A DNA stretch of 64,000 nt. It comes from Bryobacterales bacterium. GTDB lineage: Bacteria > Acidobacteriota > Terriglobia > Bryobacterales > Bryobacteraceae. The position numbers were made by a program, and so were the translations under genes. Shown here piece by piece: positions 32,799 through 41,010 of the stretch. Position 1 is the first letter of the stretch; every line of letters starts with the position of its first letter. The stretch lies in contig JADZBH010000032.1 of NCBI GenBank assembly GCA_020852175.1, positions 22,482 to 86,481 of the forward strand. The letters run 5' to 3'. The notes beneath the pieces are model-generated. The model did no database searches and had not been told where the DNA came from. It worked only from the letters and a program-made list of their open reading frames with translations.

Positions 32799-33587
32799 CT
32801 ACTGCGTGGGGTAGCCGCGAATCAGCATCGCCGTGCGCTTCCAACGCGTCTTGGAAAAGAAGTTGGTGGCGATGTCGAACAGGTGGTCCACCCCGATGTT
32901 CGGGCTGGCCAGACGGTCCGTCGGCGCGTCATAGGACCAGTAGATGATCAGCGGCTTGCCGATGATGTTGTCGCGCGGCACGAAGCCCCAGTAACGCGAA
33001 TCGAGTGACGAATCGCGGTTGTCGCCCATGGCGAAGTAGTGGCCGGGCGGCACGATGACCTCGCCGTTGACGACGTTTTCGGCCAGCATCTTCTGAGCCG
33101 GGTCGTAAAGCCGCACGTTGGGTTCGCTGGGGAAGTTGTCGCGGTAGGAATCGAAGTATTCGGTCTTGTGATACTTGTACGGCTCGTTCACGGCGTGGCC
33201 GTTCAGAAAGAGCTGCTTCTTTTCCAGGCGCAGGCGGTCGCCCGGCACTCCGATGGCACGCTTCACGAAGGTCTGCTTGATATCCACCGGGTAGCGGAAA
33301 ACGATGATGTCGCCGCGCTTCACCTCTTCATAAGGAAGCACGTACTTGCTGATGGCGCCGGGCGGCGCATAGGCGAGTTTGTCCACCAGCAGGTGGTCGC
33401 CGATCAGCAGCGTGTCCTCCATGGAGCCTGTGGGAATGACGAAGGCCTGCACGAGCGTGGTGGTGCCGAACAGCAGCAGCAGGATGGTGACGGTCCACTC
33501 GGCGATGGTGCCGCGCGGCGGCTCCTGCTTACGCGCCTTCACGGGAACGGCCGGTTGCTCGGCGGCGATGGGTTGCGAGGCTGACAT
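32799..33587 (-). CDS. lepB: signal peptidase I
   Basis: A 262-residue type I leader peptidase. A single N-terminal membrane helix (IAEWTVTILLLLFGTTTLVQAF) precedes the active-site Ser in VIPTGSMEDTLLIGDHLLV; the catalytic Lys sits in TFVKRAIGVPGDRL; GDNRDSSLDSRYWGFVP is the conserved third box. Long inserts (YKYHKTEYFDSYRDNFPSEPN) lie in between. The ATG at 33587 was chosen over an in-frame codon at 33626 since the latter adds only unlike residues. The hypothetical membrane gene is 41 bp upstream and manC 15 bp downstream. Confidence 0.93.
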   Translation of the reverse strand: MSASQPIAAEQPAVPVKARKQEPPRGTIAEWTVTILLLLFGTTTLVQAFVIPTGSMEDTLLIGDHLLVDKLAYAPPGAISKYVLPYEEVKRGDIIVFRYPVDIKQTFVKRAIGVPGDRLRLEKKQLFLNGHAVNEPYKYHKTEYFDSYRDNFPSEPNVRLYDPAQKMLAENVVNGEVIVPPGHYFAMGDNRDSSLDSRYWGFVPRDNIIGKPLIIYWSYDAPTDRLASPNIGVDHLFDIATNFFSKTRWKRTAMLIRGYPTQ

Positions 33588-33628
33588 GTGGGTAAAGTCC
33601 AGTGCTGGGCACTGCGCCCAGTTCACCC

Positions 33629-33976
33629 TTATTCTATCGAATCGCCGTGCGCTTCATCCGGGCCGGAGGATTCCTCGTCATCCGGAATATGGCGCCGGCG
33701 CATGGAGAACACTTCGAGCAGCGAGATGTAAATGTTGACGAAGCCCAGGCCGCTGATGGCCCCGCGGAAGTAAGGGCTGATCCACATCCGCCGCCAGAGG
33801 CCGGCGAAGTTGGCCGAGGCGAGCGTATCGCCGCCAAAGGTGGCAAAACGATTCGTGGCCCAGACATCGAGCCAGGGGTAGATGATCAGGAACAGCCCCA
33901 GTTCGCACAGGAACAGAGCGAACAGGAGACGGGCAAGAACGTGGTGCCAGGGCGTGGGGGCCGCGGGATTCACCAA
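33629..33976 (-). CDS. hypothetical membrane protein
   Basis: A 115-residue protein with two or three hydrophobic stretches (LLFALFLCELGLFLIIYPWLDV and GAISGLGFVNIYISLLEVFS) and an acidic tail (PDDEESSGPDEAHGD). It has no recognised family but sits tightly inside the rplS-lepB operon, overlapping rnhB by 7 bp at its start. Such small membrane proteins are frequently found beside lepB in Acidobacteria-like genomes; role unknown. Confidence 0.7.
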   Translation of the reverse strand: MVNPAAPTPWHHVLARLLFALFLCELGLFLIIYPWLDVWATNRFATFGGDTLASANFAGLWRRMWISPYFRGAISGLGFVNIYISLLEVFSMRRRHIPDDEESSGPDEAHGDSIE

Positions 33977-34647
33977 AGCGCCTCCTGCGTGATGTCCGGC
34001 GCGGAGGCCAGCCGGCGTACCGGTGCGTAGCTCATGCGATGGTACGGCGTCGGACCGTGCTCGGCCAGCGCGCGCAGATGCTCGGGCGTGCCATAGCCTT
34101 TGTGCCGCGCCAGGCCATACCGCGGATAGCGTTCATGCCACTCCTCCATGGCATGGTCGCGCTCCGTCTTGGCCAGGATGGACGCCGCCGCGATGCTGAA
34201 GCTGAGCGCGTCGCCGTGAACCAGTCCGAGTTGCGGGATGAGGGAGTCCAGTTTCAGCGCGTCCACCAGCAGGAACTCAGGCTGGACGGTGAGCGCTCCG
34301 AGCGCGCGTTTCATGGCGAGCCGGGACGCTTGGTAAATATTGATCCGGTCGATCTCCTCCGCCGTGGCGGTGGCGACGCTCCAGGCGATAGCTGCCTCCC
34401 GAATGGCAACGGCCAGGCGTTCCCGCCCGGCCGGTTCCAGTTGCTTGCTATCGTTCAAACCGCGGATGGCGTGCCTTTCCGGAAGAATGACCGCCGCCGC
34501 GTATACATCGCCGAACAGGCATCCGCGCCCGGCTTCATCCAGCCCGGCCACAAGGGTAAACCCCTGACGCCTCGCCCGGCGCTCATACAGGGAAGTGCAT
34601 CGCAGGCTGCGCCGGTCCGGCGAAGGTGCGGCGCTTGCGATCCGCAC
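33970..34647 (-). CDS. rnhB: ribonuclease HII
   Basis: A 225-residue enzyme that cuts RNA in RNA-DNA hybrids and removes misincorporated ribonucleotides. Signature: LVAGLDEAGRGCLFGDVYAAAVIL (catalytic DEAGRG), LNDSKQLEPAGRERL, INIYQASRLAMKRAL, LLVDALKL and SIAAASILAKTERDHAM. All four acidic residues are in place. The start at 34647 yields a basic N-terminal extension of about 30 residues. It follows rplS by 6 bp, a gene order (rplS-rnhB-lepB) known in several phyla. Confidence 0.93.
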   Translation of the reverse strand: MRIASAAPSPDRRSLRCTSLYERRARRQGFTLVAGLDEAGRGCLFGDVYAAAVILPERHAIRGLNDSKQLEPAGRERLAVAIREAAIAWSVATATAEEIDRINIYQASRLAMKRALGALTVQPEFLLVDALKLDSLIPQLGLVHGDALSFSIAAASILAKTERDHAMEEWHERYPRYGLARHKGYGTPEHLRALAEHGPTPYHRMSYAPVRRLASAPDITQEALW

Positions 34648-34653
34648 AATGGT

Positions 34654-35001
34654 CTACTCGCGTTCGCGGAGACGGGCTGCTTTGCCGCGCAGGCCGCGCA
34701 GATAGTAAAGTTTGGCGCGGCGCACACGGCCCGTACGCACGATCTCGATCTTGTCGACCGCGGGCGCGTTGACGGGGAAGATACGTTCGACGCCGGTTCC
34801 GAAGCTGATCTTGCGGACCGTCACCGTCTTGGTGATGCCACTCCGGTTCTCCGCGATCACGGTGCCTTCAAACGCTTGAAGCCGCTCTTTTTCGCCTTCT
34901 CTGATCTTCACCTGCACGCGGACCGTATCGCCGATGCAGTACGCCGGGAGGTCTTTACGCAGATATTTTTCGGTGGCTTTCGCCAGCAACGGATGACTCA
35001 T
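34654..35001 (-). CDS. rplS: 50S ribosomal protein L19
   Basis: A 115-residue ribosomal protein bridging the subunits. Motifs: [56 protein letters not shown] and [34 protein letters not shown] lies 7 nt before the ATG. It heads a reverse operon and has its own promoter with a hairpin in the leader. Unlike E. coli, no rpsP-rimM-trmD genes precede it. Confidence 0.97.
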   Translation of the reverse strand: MSHPLLAKATEKYLRKDLPAYCIGDTVRVQVKIREGEKERLQAFEGTVIAENRSGITKTVTVRKISFGTGVERIFPVNAPAVDKIEIVRTGRVRRAKLYYLRGLRGKAARLRERE

Positions 35002-35019
35002 GGGGGATCCTTCGTGACG

Positions 35020-35034
35020 GTCCCGTGACGGGAC
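35020..35034 (-). promoter_or_regulatory. rplS: hairpin in rplS leader
   Basis: On the minus strand GTCCCG-TCA-CGGGAC forms a 6-bp stem with a 3-nt loop (near-perfect 15-bp palindrome), 19 nt before the ATG. It lies in the predicted 38-nt leader, between the start site and the Shine-Dalgarno, and could serve autogenous control of L19 or pause RNA polymerase. No T tract follows, so it is not a terminator. Confidence 0.4.
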
Positions 35035-35045
35035 GCACTCTTGTT

Positions 35046-35054
35046 ATTAAAGCA
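35046..35054 (-). promoter_or_regulatory. rplS: extended -10 TGC-TTTAAT of rplS
   Basis: TGC followed by TTTAAT (5 of 6 consensus) on the minus strand, with a predicted start site about 38 nt upstream of the ATG. No good -35; extended -10 promoters often lack one. Confidence 0.5.
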
Positions 35055-35072
35055 GATTTCCGGGTGTGCGCG

Positions 35073-35930
35073 CTACTCGCGGACGGAGGCGGGTGTGCGG
35101 GAAGCGGGCGAGCCCGGCGCGCGCGGCTGCGTGGTGGAGCGCGGCGAGGGTTCGGCGCCGGCGGGCAGCGGCCGGTAGGCGGAGACACGCGGCGGGGGCC
35201 CGGCCAATGCCTTGGCGATGGCCGCCTCGGCCAGCGGCGCCATGAGCGCATACCCGGCGGCATTCGGAACCAGCCCATCCACGGTCAGACCCTGGCGCAG
35301 GGCGCGTCCTTCGGCAAGCGCCGAATAGTAGTCCAGAAAGATCGACCCCGAACGCGCGGCGAACTCCTTCAACCATCCGTTCAAACCCGTGATCTTGAAC
35401 GCCGTGCGCCGCGACGATTGTTTCACCCCGGCGCAGTCGCACACCGGCGTCACCGAGGCCAGCACCACGCGGATGCCATGCAACTGGGCCAGTTCGACCA
35501 TGGACATGAGGTTGTCCGTGATGGCCGGTTCGGTCGTGGGTCCCATCACGCTGGCGATGTCGTTGGAACCGCCCTGAATCACGACCACCCTGGGCCGCAG
35601 CGCCACGACATCCTGGCGGAAGCGCACCAGCATCTGCGCCGTGGTCTGGCGCGTGATGCCCCGGTTCAGATACGGCTTGCCAGGGAAAAAGCCCGCGCCG
35701 GCCGGGATCCACTGCTCGGTGATTTCATCGCCCAGAAAAACGACGCGATCCACCGCGGGATCGAGCTTCACCTCGGCGTTGTCGCTGCCGTAATGCGTCA
35801 GGCCGCCCCAGTCCAGCAGCAGACGGCGGTAGGCGTCGAACTCACGTTCCATCTGCCCACGCCCCGGCGCGGGCCCTCGCTGCGGCGCGGCCGCCGGGGC
35901 GAGCAGAAGCACCAGGGCAAGCAGGCGCAT
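35073..35930 (-). CDS. SGNH/GDSL-fold protein lacking catalytic Ser and His
   Basis: A 285-residue secreted protein (signal peptide [15 protein letters not shown]) of the SGNH hydrolase superfamily. Block I should read GDSIT but reads FLGDEITEQW, so the nucleophile Ser is replaced by Glu; block V should read DGxHPN but reads DGLVPNAAGY, so the His is replaced by Val. Block II (NRGITRQTT) and block III (GGSNDIASVM, carrying Gly and Asn) are kept. Both codons were checked on the minus strand. It appears to be a non-catalytic SGNH protein, perhaps sugar-binding. The ATG overlaps the stop of the propeller gene upstream by one base. Confidence 0.82.
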   Translation of the reverse strand: MRLLALVLLLAPAAAPQRGPAPGRGQMEREFDAYRRLLLDWGGLTHYGSDNAEVKLDPAVDRVVFLGDEITEQWIPAGAGFFPGKPYLNRGITRQTTAQMLVRFRQDVVALRPRVVVIQGGSNDIASVMGPTTEPAITDNLMSMVELAQLHGIRVVLASVTPVCDCAGVKQSSRRTAFKITGLNGWLKEFAARSGSIFLDYYSALAEGRALRQGLTVDGLVPNAAGYALMAPLAEAAIAKALAGPPPRVSAYRPLPAGAEPSPRSTTQPRAPGSPASRTPASVRE

Positions 35931-37483
35931 TACTTCTTCAGCCCGAAACAGAAGATATGCCCGTCGTAGGTATTCACATACACCTGGCCATTGGCGAGCG
36001 CGATGCCGCTCCAGTGATTCCAGTTCTGAATGGCGTCCCCGCTGGACCAAAGCTCCTTGCCCGTCCTGGCGTCCAGAGCGTAGACCACCACACGGCTGGA
36101 TAACGGCACGCGGCGCTCCATGCGGAAGTCGAGTCCGACGTCGGGAAATGCCTGCGATGTATTTTCGCCGCTGCCGTAAGCAAACACCATGCCGTTGGCG
36201 ATCAGCGGCGGCTCGGCCTGGTCCATGTCGCGCGAAATCCAGCGCGGAACCAGTTCCACCTTGCCGTTCACCTCGCCCATGACGAACGCCGCGATGGCGC
36301 CCTTCTTCACGGGGCCGTGTTCCACGGGAGCGCTGAACTTCGAATGCTTGGGGCCCCAGAACGGAGACAGCACCCAGCGCGTGCCGTCGCGCTCCTCCCA
36401 ACTGGCCAGAGAGCCCCAGATGCCGGCCTCGGCGAAATCGACAATTTCGTTGCAGATGAGCGGCGTGCGGAAGACGGGCGTGCGATGGTCGTCCCCGCCG
36501 ATGGATTCGGTGTCCATCAGATAGACGCGGCACTCCTTGCTTGCGTCCACCATGTATTCCTTGCCCTTCCAGTCATAGATGGCCGGCGTCACCTGCATGT
36601 CGAGGTCGCGCTTCCACAGCCACTCGGCGTTGGACGGTCCATAGTAGTCATACAGTTCGAGCGACTTCGTCTTCGGGTTCTGCTTCACGCCGATGATCCC
36701 GTTGCCGTAGACGCCGTTCTCCGGGTCCCAACGGCCGTCGCCCGTACCGGTGTACATGACCAGGTCCTTGCTGACGGCCGGACCAGAGCGGCCCCACATG
36801 CCGCCGCCCGCCGGACCCCAGCTTCCCACCTTGTGCGTGGCCAGGTCGTAGGTGTAGGCCATGTTCGGATTCCCGCCGCAGCCCTGGGCGCTGTGCGTGT
36901 AGATGACGTTGTTCACCAGGTTCAGAGCGTAGGGCTTGCCGTTGGGCGGCATGAATTTCAGCGGCGCCGACAGCGGTTCGCCGTCGCCCGCGTTCAGAAT
37001 GTGCAGGCGGCCATCCCAGGAGGCGGCGTAAATCTTGTACTTGCCGGGGGCGTCGCCCGGACCCACCGTGACGTTGGCCGTCATGCCGCCCGGGCACAGG
37101 ACGCTGGGACGGCGGCCGTTCTCGGGGTCTTGATAGGTACTTTCAAAGTGGCGCTTCCACAACAGATCGCCTGTCCTGGCGTCCAGCGCATAAACGTTGT
37201 CGGAAACGCCCGCCTGAATCACCATCTCCTTGGGACCCTGGGGCGTGTCGATGCGGCCGATCACCAGAGGTTCCAGCAGCGAGTGCATCTGACGCGGCTC
37301 GTTGTCGAGCTTGCGCTTCCACAGAAGCTGCATCTTGCCCACATTCTCCTTGGTGAGAATGTGCTCGTCCTTCTGCCAGTTGTTGCGTTTGGAATCGCCG
37401 CCGTCGGTCAGCCAGTCGGCCGCCGCGGAAGGCAGGCCGAGCAGGAAAACGGCGGTCAACGTCGCGAGGAAGGTTCGTTTCAT
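35930..37483 (-). CDS. exported PQQ-like beta-propeller protein
   Basis: A 517-residue secreted protein (signal peptide [22 protein letters not shown]) made of quinoprotein-type propeller blades; the W-motif-like repeats are visible as [56 protein letters not shown] and [19 protein letters not shown]. The residues that chelate Ca and PQQ in dehydrogenases are not recognisable, so it may be structural or scaffold rather than a dehydrogenase. GGGAG lies 7 nt before the ATG at 37483. It is followed by the catalytically dead SGNH gene, overlapping by 1 bp. Confidence 0.85.
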   Translation of the reverse strand: MKRTFLATLTAVFLLGLPSAAADWLTDGGDSKRNNWQKDEHILTKENVGKMQLLWKRKLDNEPRQMHSLLEPLVIGRIDTPQGPKEMVIQAGVSDNVYALDARTGDLLWKRHFESTYQDPENGRRPSVLCPGGMTANVTVGPGDAPGKYKIYAASWDGRLHILNAGDGEPLSAPLKFMPPNGKPYALNLVNNVIYTHSAQGCGGNPNMAYTYDLATHKVGSWGPAGGGMWGRSGPAVSKDLVMYTGTGDGRWDPENGVYGNGIIGVKQNPKTKSLELYDYYGPSNAEWLWKRDLDMQVTPAIYDWKGKEYMVDASKECRVYLMDTESIGGDDHRTPVFRTPLICNEIVDFAEAGIWGSLASWEERDGTRWVLSPFWGPKHSKFSAPVEHGPVKKGAIAAFVMGEVNGKVELVPRWISRDMDQAEPPLIANGMVFAYGSGENTSQAFPDVGLDFRMERRVPLSSRVVVYALDARTGKELWSSGDAIQNWNHWSGIALANGQVYVNTYDGHIFCFGLKK

Positions 37484-37561
37484 AGAAAGCTCCCACAATA
37501 TATCAAACGGGTTCGGTATATGATCAATGATCGAGATTCCCGTGGAAAGGGTCCTTCCGTG

Positions 37562-39193
37562 ATGCGTCGATGGGACAGTGTGGCCGTCTGGACGGCGATG
37601 GTACTGATCAGCGTGGGCGGTTTGCGCGCCCAACGCGGCGGCAACGATTGGATGACAACAGGATTTGACGCGCAGCGCTCGTCCTGGGTGCGCAACGACG
37701 GCAAGATTGGCGTCGAGACGTTCGAAAAGCCCGGGTTCTCCCTGGTTTGGAAGATGAAAATCGAAGCTCCGCCCCGCCAGTTGAACACCACGACGCCTCC
37801 GGCCCTGCTGGATTTCTATATCGGCTACCGCGGTTTCCGCACGCTGGGATTCATTGGCGTCAGCGCGGGCCGTGTCATTGGCGTCGATACGGACCTGGCC
37901 CGCTTGGAATGGGATGCCAAACTGCCTGAGGCCGGAGCGGGGCAGAGCACCTTGCCGTGTCCGGGAGGCATGACCTCGGCCGTGACGCGGCCCACGGCGA
38001 CCGCTTATCCCCCGGTGCCCTCCGGACGCGGTCCGGGACGGGGCAGCCCCGCGAAATCAGGCGTGGGAGAACCCTATGAAGGCTCCGTGACATTACAGGC
38101 CATGGCGGCGGCGCAGGCGCGCCGTCCGCCTGTGTCCGCGCCGAAGCCCACGCGGGCGCAGGCCGCCGCGGCGGCGATCGCGAACCCGTTTTCGCCGCGC
38201 ATCCAGTGGGTGCTGGCCTTGGGCGGGGATGGCAAGCTCCACATGATGTATGTGTCCAATGGCCACCAGCCAGACCCGGCTGCCGCGTTCGTTCCGGCCG
38301 GCGCGCGGGCCATGGGGCTGATGGCGTACGACAACGTCGCCTACGTGGCCACTACGGGCGGCTGCGGCGGAGCGGCGCCGGGAGTTTGGGCGATGGATTT
38401 GAATACGAAGAAGGTTGCGAACTGGAAGTCGCCGGCAAAGGAGATCGCCGGAACGGCAGGGCCCGCGGCAGGACCGGATGGCACGCTCTATGCCGCCTTC
38501 GGCGCGGAGTTGACGGCGCTGGATCCCAAGACGCTCGCGCCCAGAGGCGCCTACAGCACAGGGGGCGCGGCGTTCACCTCCTCGCCCGTGGTGTTCGAGT
38601 TCAAGGGGAAGGATCTGGTGGCGGCTACCGCAGCCGATGGGCGTCTCCACGTCGCCGATACGGCGAACCTGGGCGCGGGCGCGGTGGTCAAAAGCCCGGT
38701 GTATTCGGCGCCGGGCTATCAGGCGGGCTCGGTCACCAGTTGGCAGGACCCCTCAGGCGTGCGCTGGCTGCTTGTGGCGGCCGGGGGCCCGGCGGCAACC
38801 GGCGCGGGTTTCGGCGCGTCCAACGGCAAGGTGGCCAACGGAACCGTGGTGGCATGGAAACTCGTGGAATCGGGCGGCGTGCTGTCGCTTCAGCCCGGCT
38901 GGGCTTCGCGTGACATGATTTCCCCGCTCCCTCCGATGGTGGTGAACGGAGTGGTCTTCGCGCTGTCCAGCGGCGAATTCCGCGGGGCGGCCACGGCCTC
39001 CGACCGCGCCCGCCGCTCCAAACCCGCCGTGCTCTACGCGCTCGACGGCGCTAACGGCAAGGAACTCTGGTCCAGCGGCGGCCAGATTGCCTCGTTAGTC
39101 CACAGCGGCGGTCTGGCCGCGGGCGGCAGCCGCGTCTATGTCGCCTCTTACGACGGAACGCAGTATGCGTTCGGAATTCCCATGGAGCATTAG
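37562..39193 (+). CDS. second exported PQQ-like beta-propeller protein
   Basis: A 543-residue protein divergent from the previous propeller gene. Signal peptide: [24 protein letters not shown]. Blades include [55 protein letters not shown] and [20 protein letters not shown] Pro/Ala-rich insertion (about 140-220) interrupts the propeller. The ATG at 37562 was chosen because it begins the signal peptide; another ATG is at 37520. It shares its promoter region (37484-37561) with the divergent propeller gene and precedes the heme-motif gene by 13 bp. Confidence 0.83.
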   Translation: MRRWDSVAVWTAMVLISVGGLRAQRGGNDWMTTGFDAQRSSWVRNDGKIGVETFEKPGFSLVWKMKIEAPPRQLNTTTPPALLDFYIGYRGFRTLGFIGVSAGRVIGVDTDLARLEWDAKLPEAGAGQSTLPCPGGMTSAVTRPTATAYPPVPSGRGPGRGSPAKSGVGEPYEGSVTLQAMAAAQARRPPVSAPKPTRAQAAAAAIANPFSPRIQWVLALGGDGKLHMMYVSNGHQPDPAAAFVPAGARAMGLMAYDNVAYVATTGGCGGAAPGVWAMDLNTKKVANWKSPAKEIAGTAGPAAGPDGTLYAAFGAELTALDPKTLAPRGAYSTGGAAFTSSPVVFEFKGKDLVAATAADGRLHVADTANLGAGAVVKSPVYSAPGYQAGSVTSWQDPSGVRWLLVAAGGPAATGAGFGASNGKVANGTVVAWKLVESGGVLSLQPGWASRDMISPLPPMVVNGVVFALSSGEFRGAATASDRARRSKPAVLYALDGANGKELWSSGGQIASLVHSGGLAAGGSRVYVASYDGTQYAFGIPMEH

Positions 39194-39206
39194 GAATTAT
39201 TTGACG

Positions 39207-39665
39207 ATGCGTGGATTTTTACTTACTGGAACTTACTTGCTGCTCGCGGCGGGGTTATGCGCCCAGCAGCTACCCGAGGGGCCGGGCCGGGCCGAGATCG
39301 AGAAGAACTGCAAGACCTGCCATGAACTGGCCCGCTCCGTGTCGCCGCGCCAGGACCGCGATGGCTGGACGCACACGATGAACAAGATGGCCGCGGCGGG
39401 CATGAAGACCTCGGAGAAGGACTTTGGCCTGATGCTCGACTACCTCGTGAAGAACTACCCCGCTGCCGACGTCGAGCCCGTCAATGTCAACACGGCCACC
39501 GCCATTGAACTGGAAAGCGCGCTCAGCCTGCGCCGCTCCCAGGCCCGCGCCCTGCTGGCTTACAGAAACGAACACGGTCCGTTCAAGACGATCAATGATT
39601 TGAAGAAGGTGCCCGGCATCGACGCCGCGATGATCGAAACCAAGAAGTCGCGGATCGCATTCTAG
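39207..39665 (+). CDS. secreted protein with one heme-c motif and C-terminal helix-hairpin-helix
   Basis: A 152-residue exported protein. Signal peptide MRGFLLTGTYLLLAAGLCAQ, then a single CKTCHEL heme-attachment motif with RDGWTHTMNKMAAAGM as in small quinohemoprotein-associated cytochromes, and a ComEA-type helix-hairpin-helix (VNVNTATAIELESALSLRRSQARALLAYRNEHGPFKTINDLKKVPGID). The pairing of a periplasmic c-heme with a DNA-binding-type HhH is not a standard pair; HhH domains can also bind proteins. It directly follows a propeller gene, suggesting an electron acceptor. Confidence 0.83.
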   Translation: MRGFLLTGTYLLLAAGLCAQQLPEGPGRAEIEKNCKTCHELARSVSPRQDRDGWTHTMNKMAAAGMKTSEKDFGLMLDYLVKNYPAADVEPVNVNTATAIELESALSLRRSQARALLAYRNEHGPFKTINDLKKVPGIDAAMIETKKSRIAF

Positions 39666-39682
39666 CCCGGGCCCGCGCCCCT

Positions 39683-40927
39683 TCAATAGGGGATGCGGAC
39701 GGGCTGGCCGTCCTTAGGGTCAGCCCAGCGGTCGTTCGGAACCAGCGATGACCAGCCCGGGCGCCCGGGATCCTGATCGTAGGGGTAGCCGCCCAGGCGG
39801 CGGTACTCTTCCCGGTACCGGTCCAGCTTGTCGCGATCCAGTTTCACGCCCAGTCCCGGCGCGGTTGGCACCGCGAGCGCGCCGTCAACATACGGCAGCG
39901 GGCCGCCTTCGATAATGTCATCGGTCAATTGATGGTAGTGGGCATCGGCGGCGAAGGTGAGGTTCGGCAGCACCGCGCCTAGATGAAGCATGGTGGCCAG
40001 TTGAATGCCCAACTCGCCCGAGGAGTGGACGGCCACGCCAAGCTGGAAGGTTTCACACACGGCCGCTGCTTTCACGCAGGCGCGAATGCCACCCCAGAAC
40101 GTGGTGTCCAGCAGGATGACGTCCACCGCCGTGTTCAACACGTTCGCCGCGAGTTGTTCAAAGTTCACCACCACCGTATTGGTGGCCAGCGGCACGCGGA
40201 CCATCTCGCGCGTGCGTCGCATGCCGTTCATGCCGTATACGGGGTCTTCGAGATAGTCGTTGCGGATGTCCTCGATGGCCTGCCCGAAACGGATGGCCTG
40301 TTCGGCGGACCACACGGCGTTGGGATCGAAGCGGAACGAATCGCCGGGCAGGGAAGCGGCCAGGGCGCGGTAGAGATCCAGCTCATATTCCTGCGGAAAG
40401 ACGCCGGCTTTCAGCTTGTGTGTGCGGAAGCCATACCGGCGCTTCAGTTCGGCGGCGTGCGTCACAAGCTGATCGGCGGTGCGCACTTCGCCCGCGCCGG
40501 ATTTTGGATGGGGATAGCGAAAGAACAGGTAGGAGGCAAAAGGAATGCGGTCACGCAACCGGCCGCCCAGGATGTCGCACACCGGAACGCCCCAGGCCTG
40601 GCCCAGCACGTCGAGGCAGGCGAATTCGAGCGCGGCCATCAGTTGCGTGCGGTTGTTGTACAGCGAGGCCGTGGGGTTGGCGATGAGGAAGCGCAGTTGC
40701 TCCAGGCGCGCCGGATCGTGGCCCGCCACATAGGGCTTCAGCGCCGCGATGGCCGCCTCGGCCGACTCGCCGCCGCCGCCCATCTCGCCTAGCCCCACCA
40801 GCCCGTTGTCGGTTACCACCTCGATGATCGTGCGCACGAAGCGGCCCCAGTGGCAGCCGTTGGCGTGACGGAGCGGAGCTTCCAGGGGTACTGAAACGGT
40901 GGTGGCGCGGAGATCGACGATCTTCAT
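39683..40927 (-). CDS. enolase-superfamily dehydratase, glucarate dehydratase-like
   Basis: A 414-residue member of the mandelate racemase/glucarate dehydratase group. Active-site pieces: THKLKAG (KxK base), [10 protein letters not shown] and YLEDPVYGM (metal Asp and Glu), [23 protein letters not shown] and AVHSSGELG (His base). It should abstract the alpha proton of a sugar acid and dehydrate it. The ATG at 40927 has AGGATGG 6 nt upstream; another ATG is 9 bp further up. Its 3' end is 17 bp from the convergent heme-motif gene. Substrate specificity cannot be read. Confidence 0.87.
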   Translation of the reverse strand: MKIVDLRATTVSVPLEAPLRHANGCHWGRFVRTIIEVVTDNGLVGLGEMGGGGESAEAAIAALKPYVAGHDPARLEQLRFLIANPTASLYNNRTQLMAALEFACLDVLGQAWGVPVCDILGGRLRDRIPFASYLFFRYPHPKSGAGEVRTADQLVTHAAELKRRYGFRTHKLKAGVFPQEYELDLYRALAASLPGDSFRFDPNAVWSAEQAIRFGQAIEDIRNDYLEDPVYGMNGMRRTREMVRVPLATNTVVVNFEQLAANVLNTAVDVILLDTTFWGGIRACVKAAAVCETFQLGVAVHSSGELGIQLATMLHLGAVLPNLTFAADAHYHQLTDDIIEGGPLPYVDGALAVPTAPGLGVKLDRDKLDRYREEYRRLGGYPYDQDPGRPGWSSLVPNDRWADPKDGQPVRIPY

Positions 40928-41010
40928 GGGTGCCATCCTACAACAGCCCGCCGCCGGGCTAAGGTGAATCCCTGATTCAATCGGGCCCGCATCCGGCCGA
41001 TAGTGAGGTG

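Noticed and set aside
36317..37561. 400-residue N-terminal extension of the propeller gene at 37562
   Set aside because: It runs antisense to the other propeller gene and places the signal peptide in the middle of the protein; the true start is at 37562, or at 37520.
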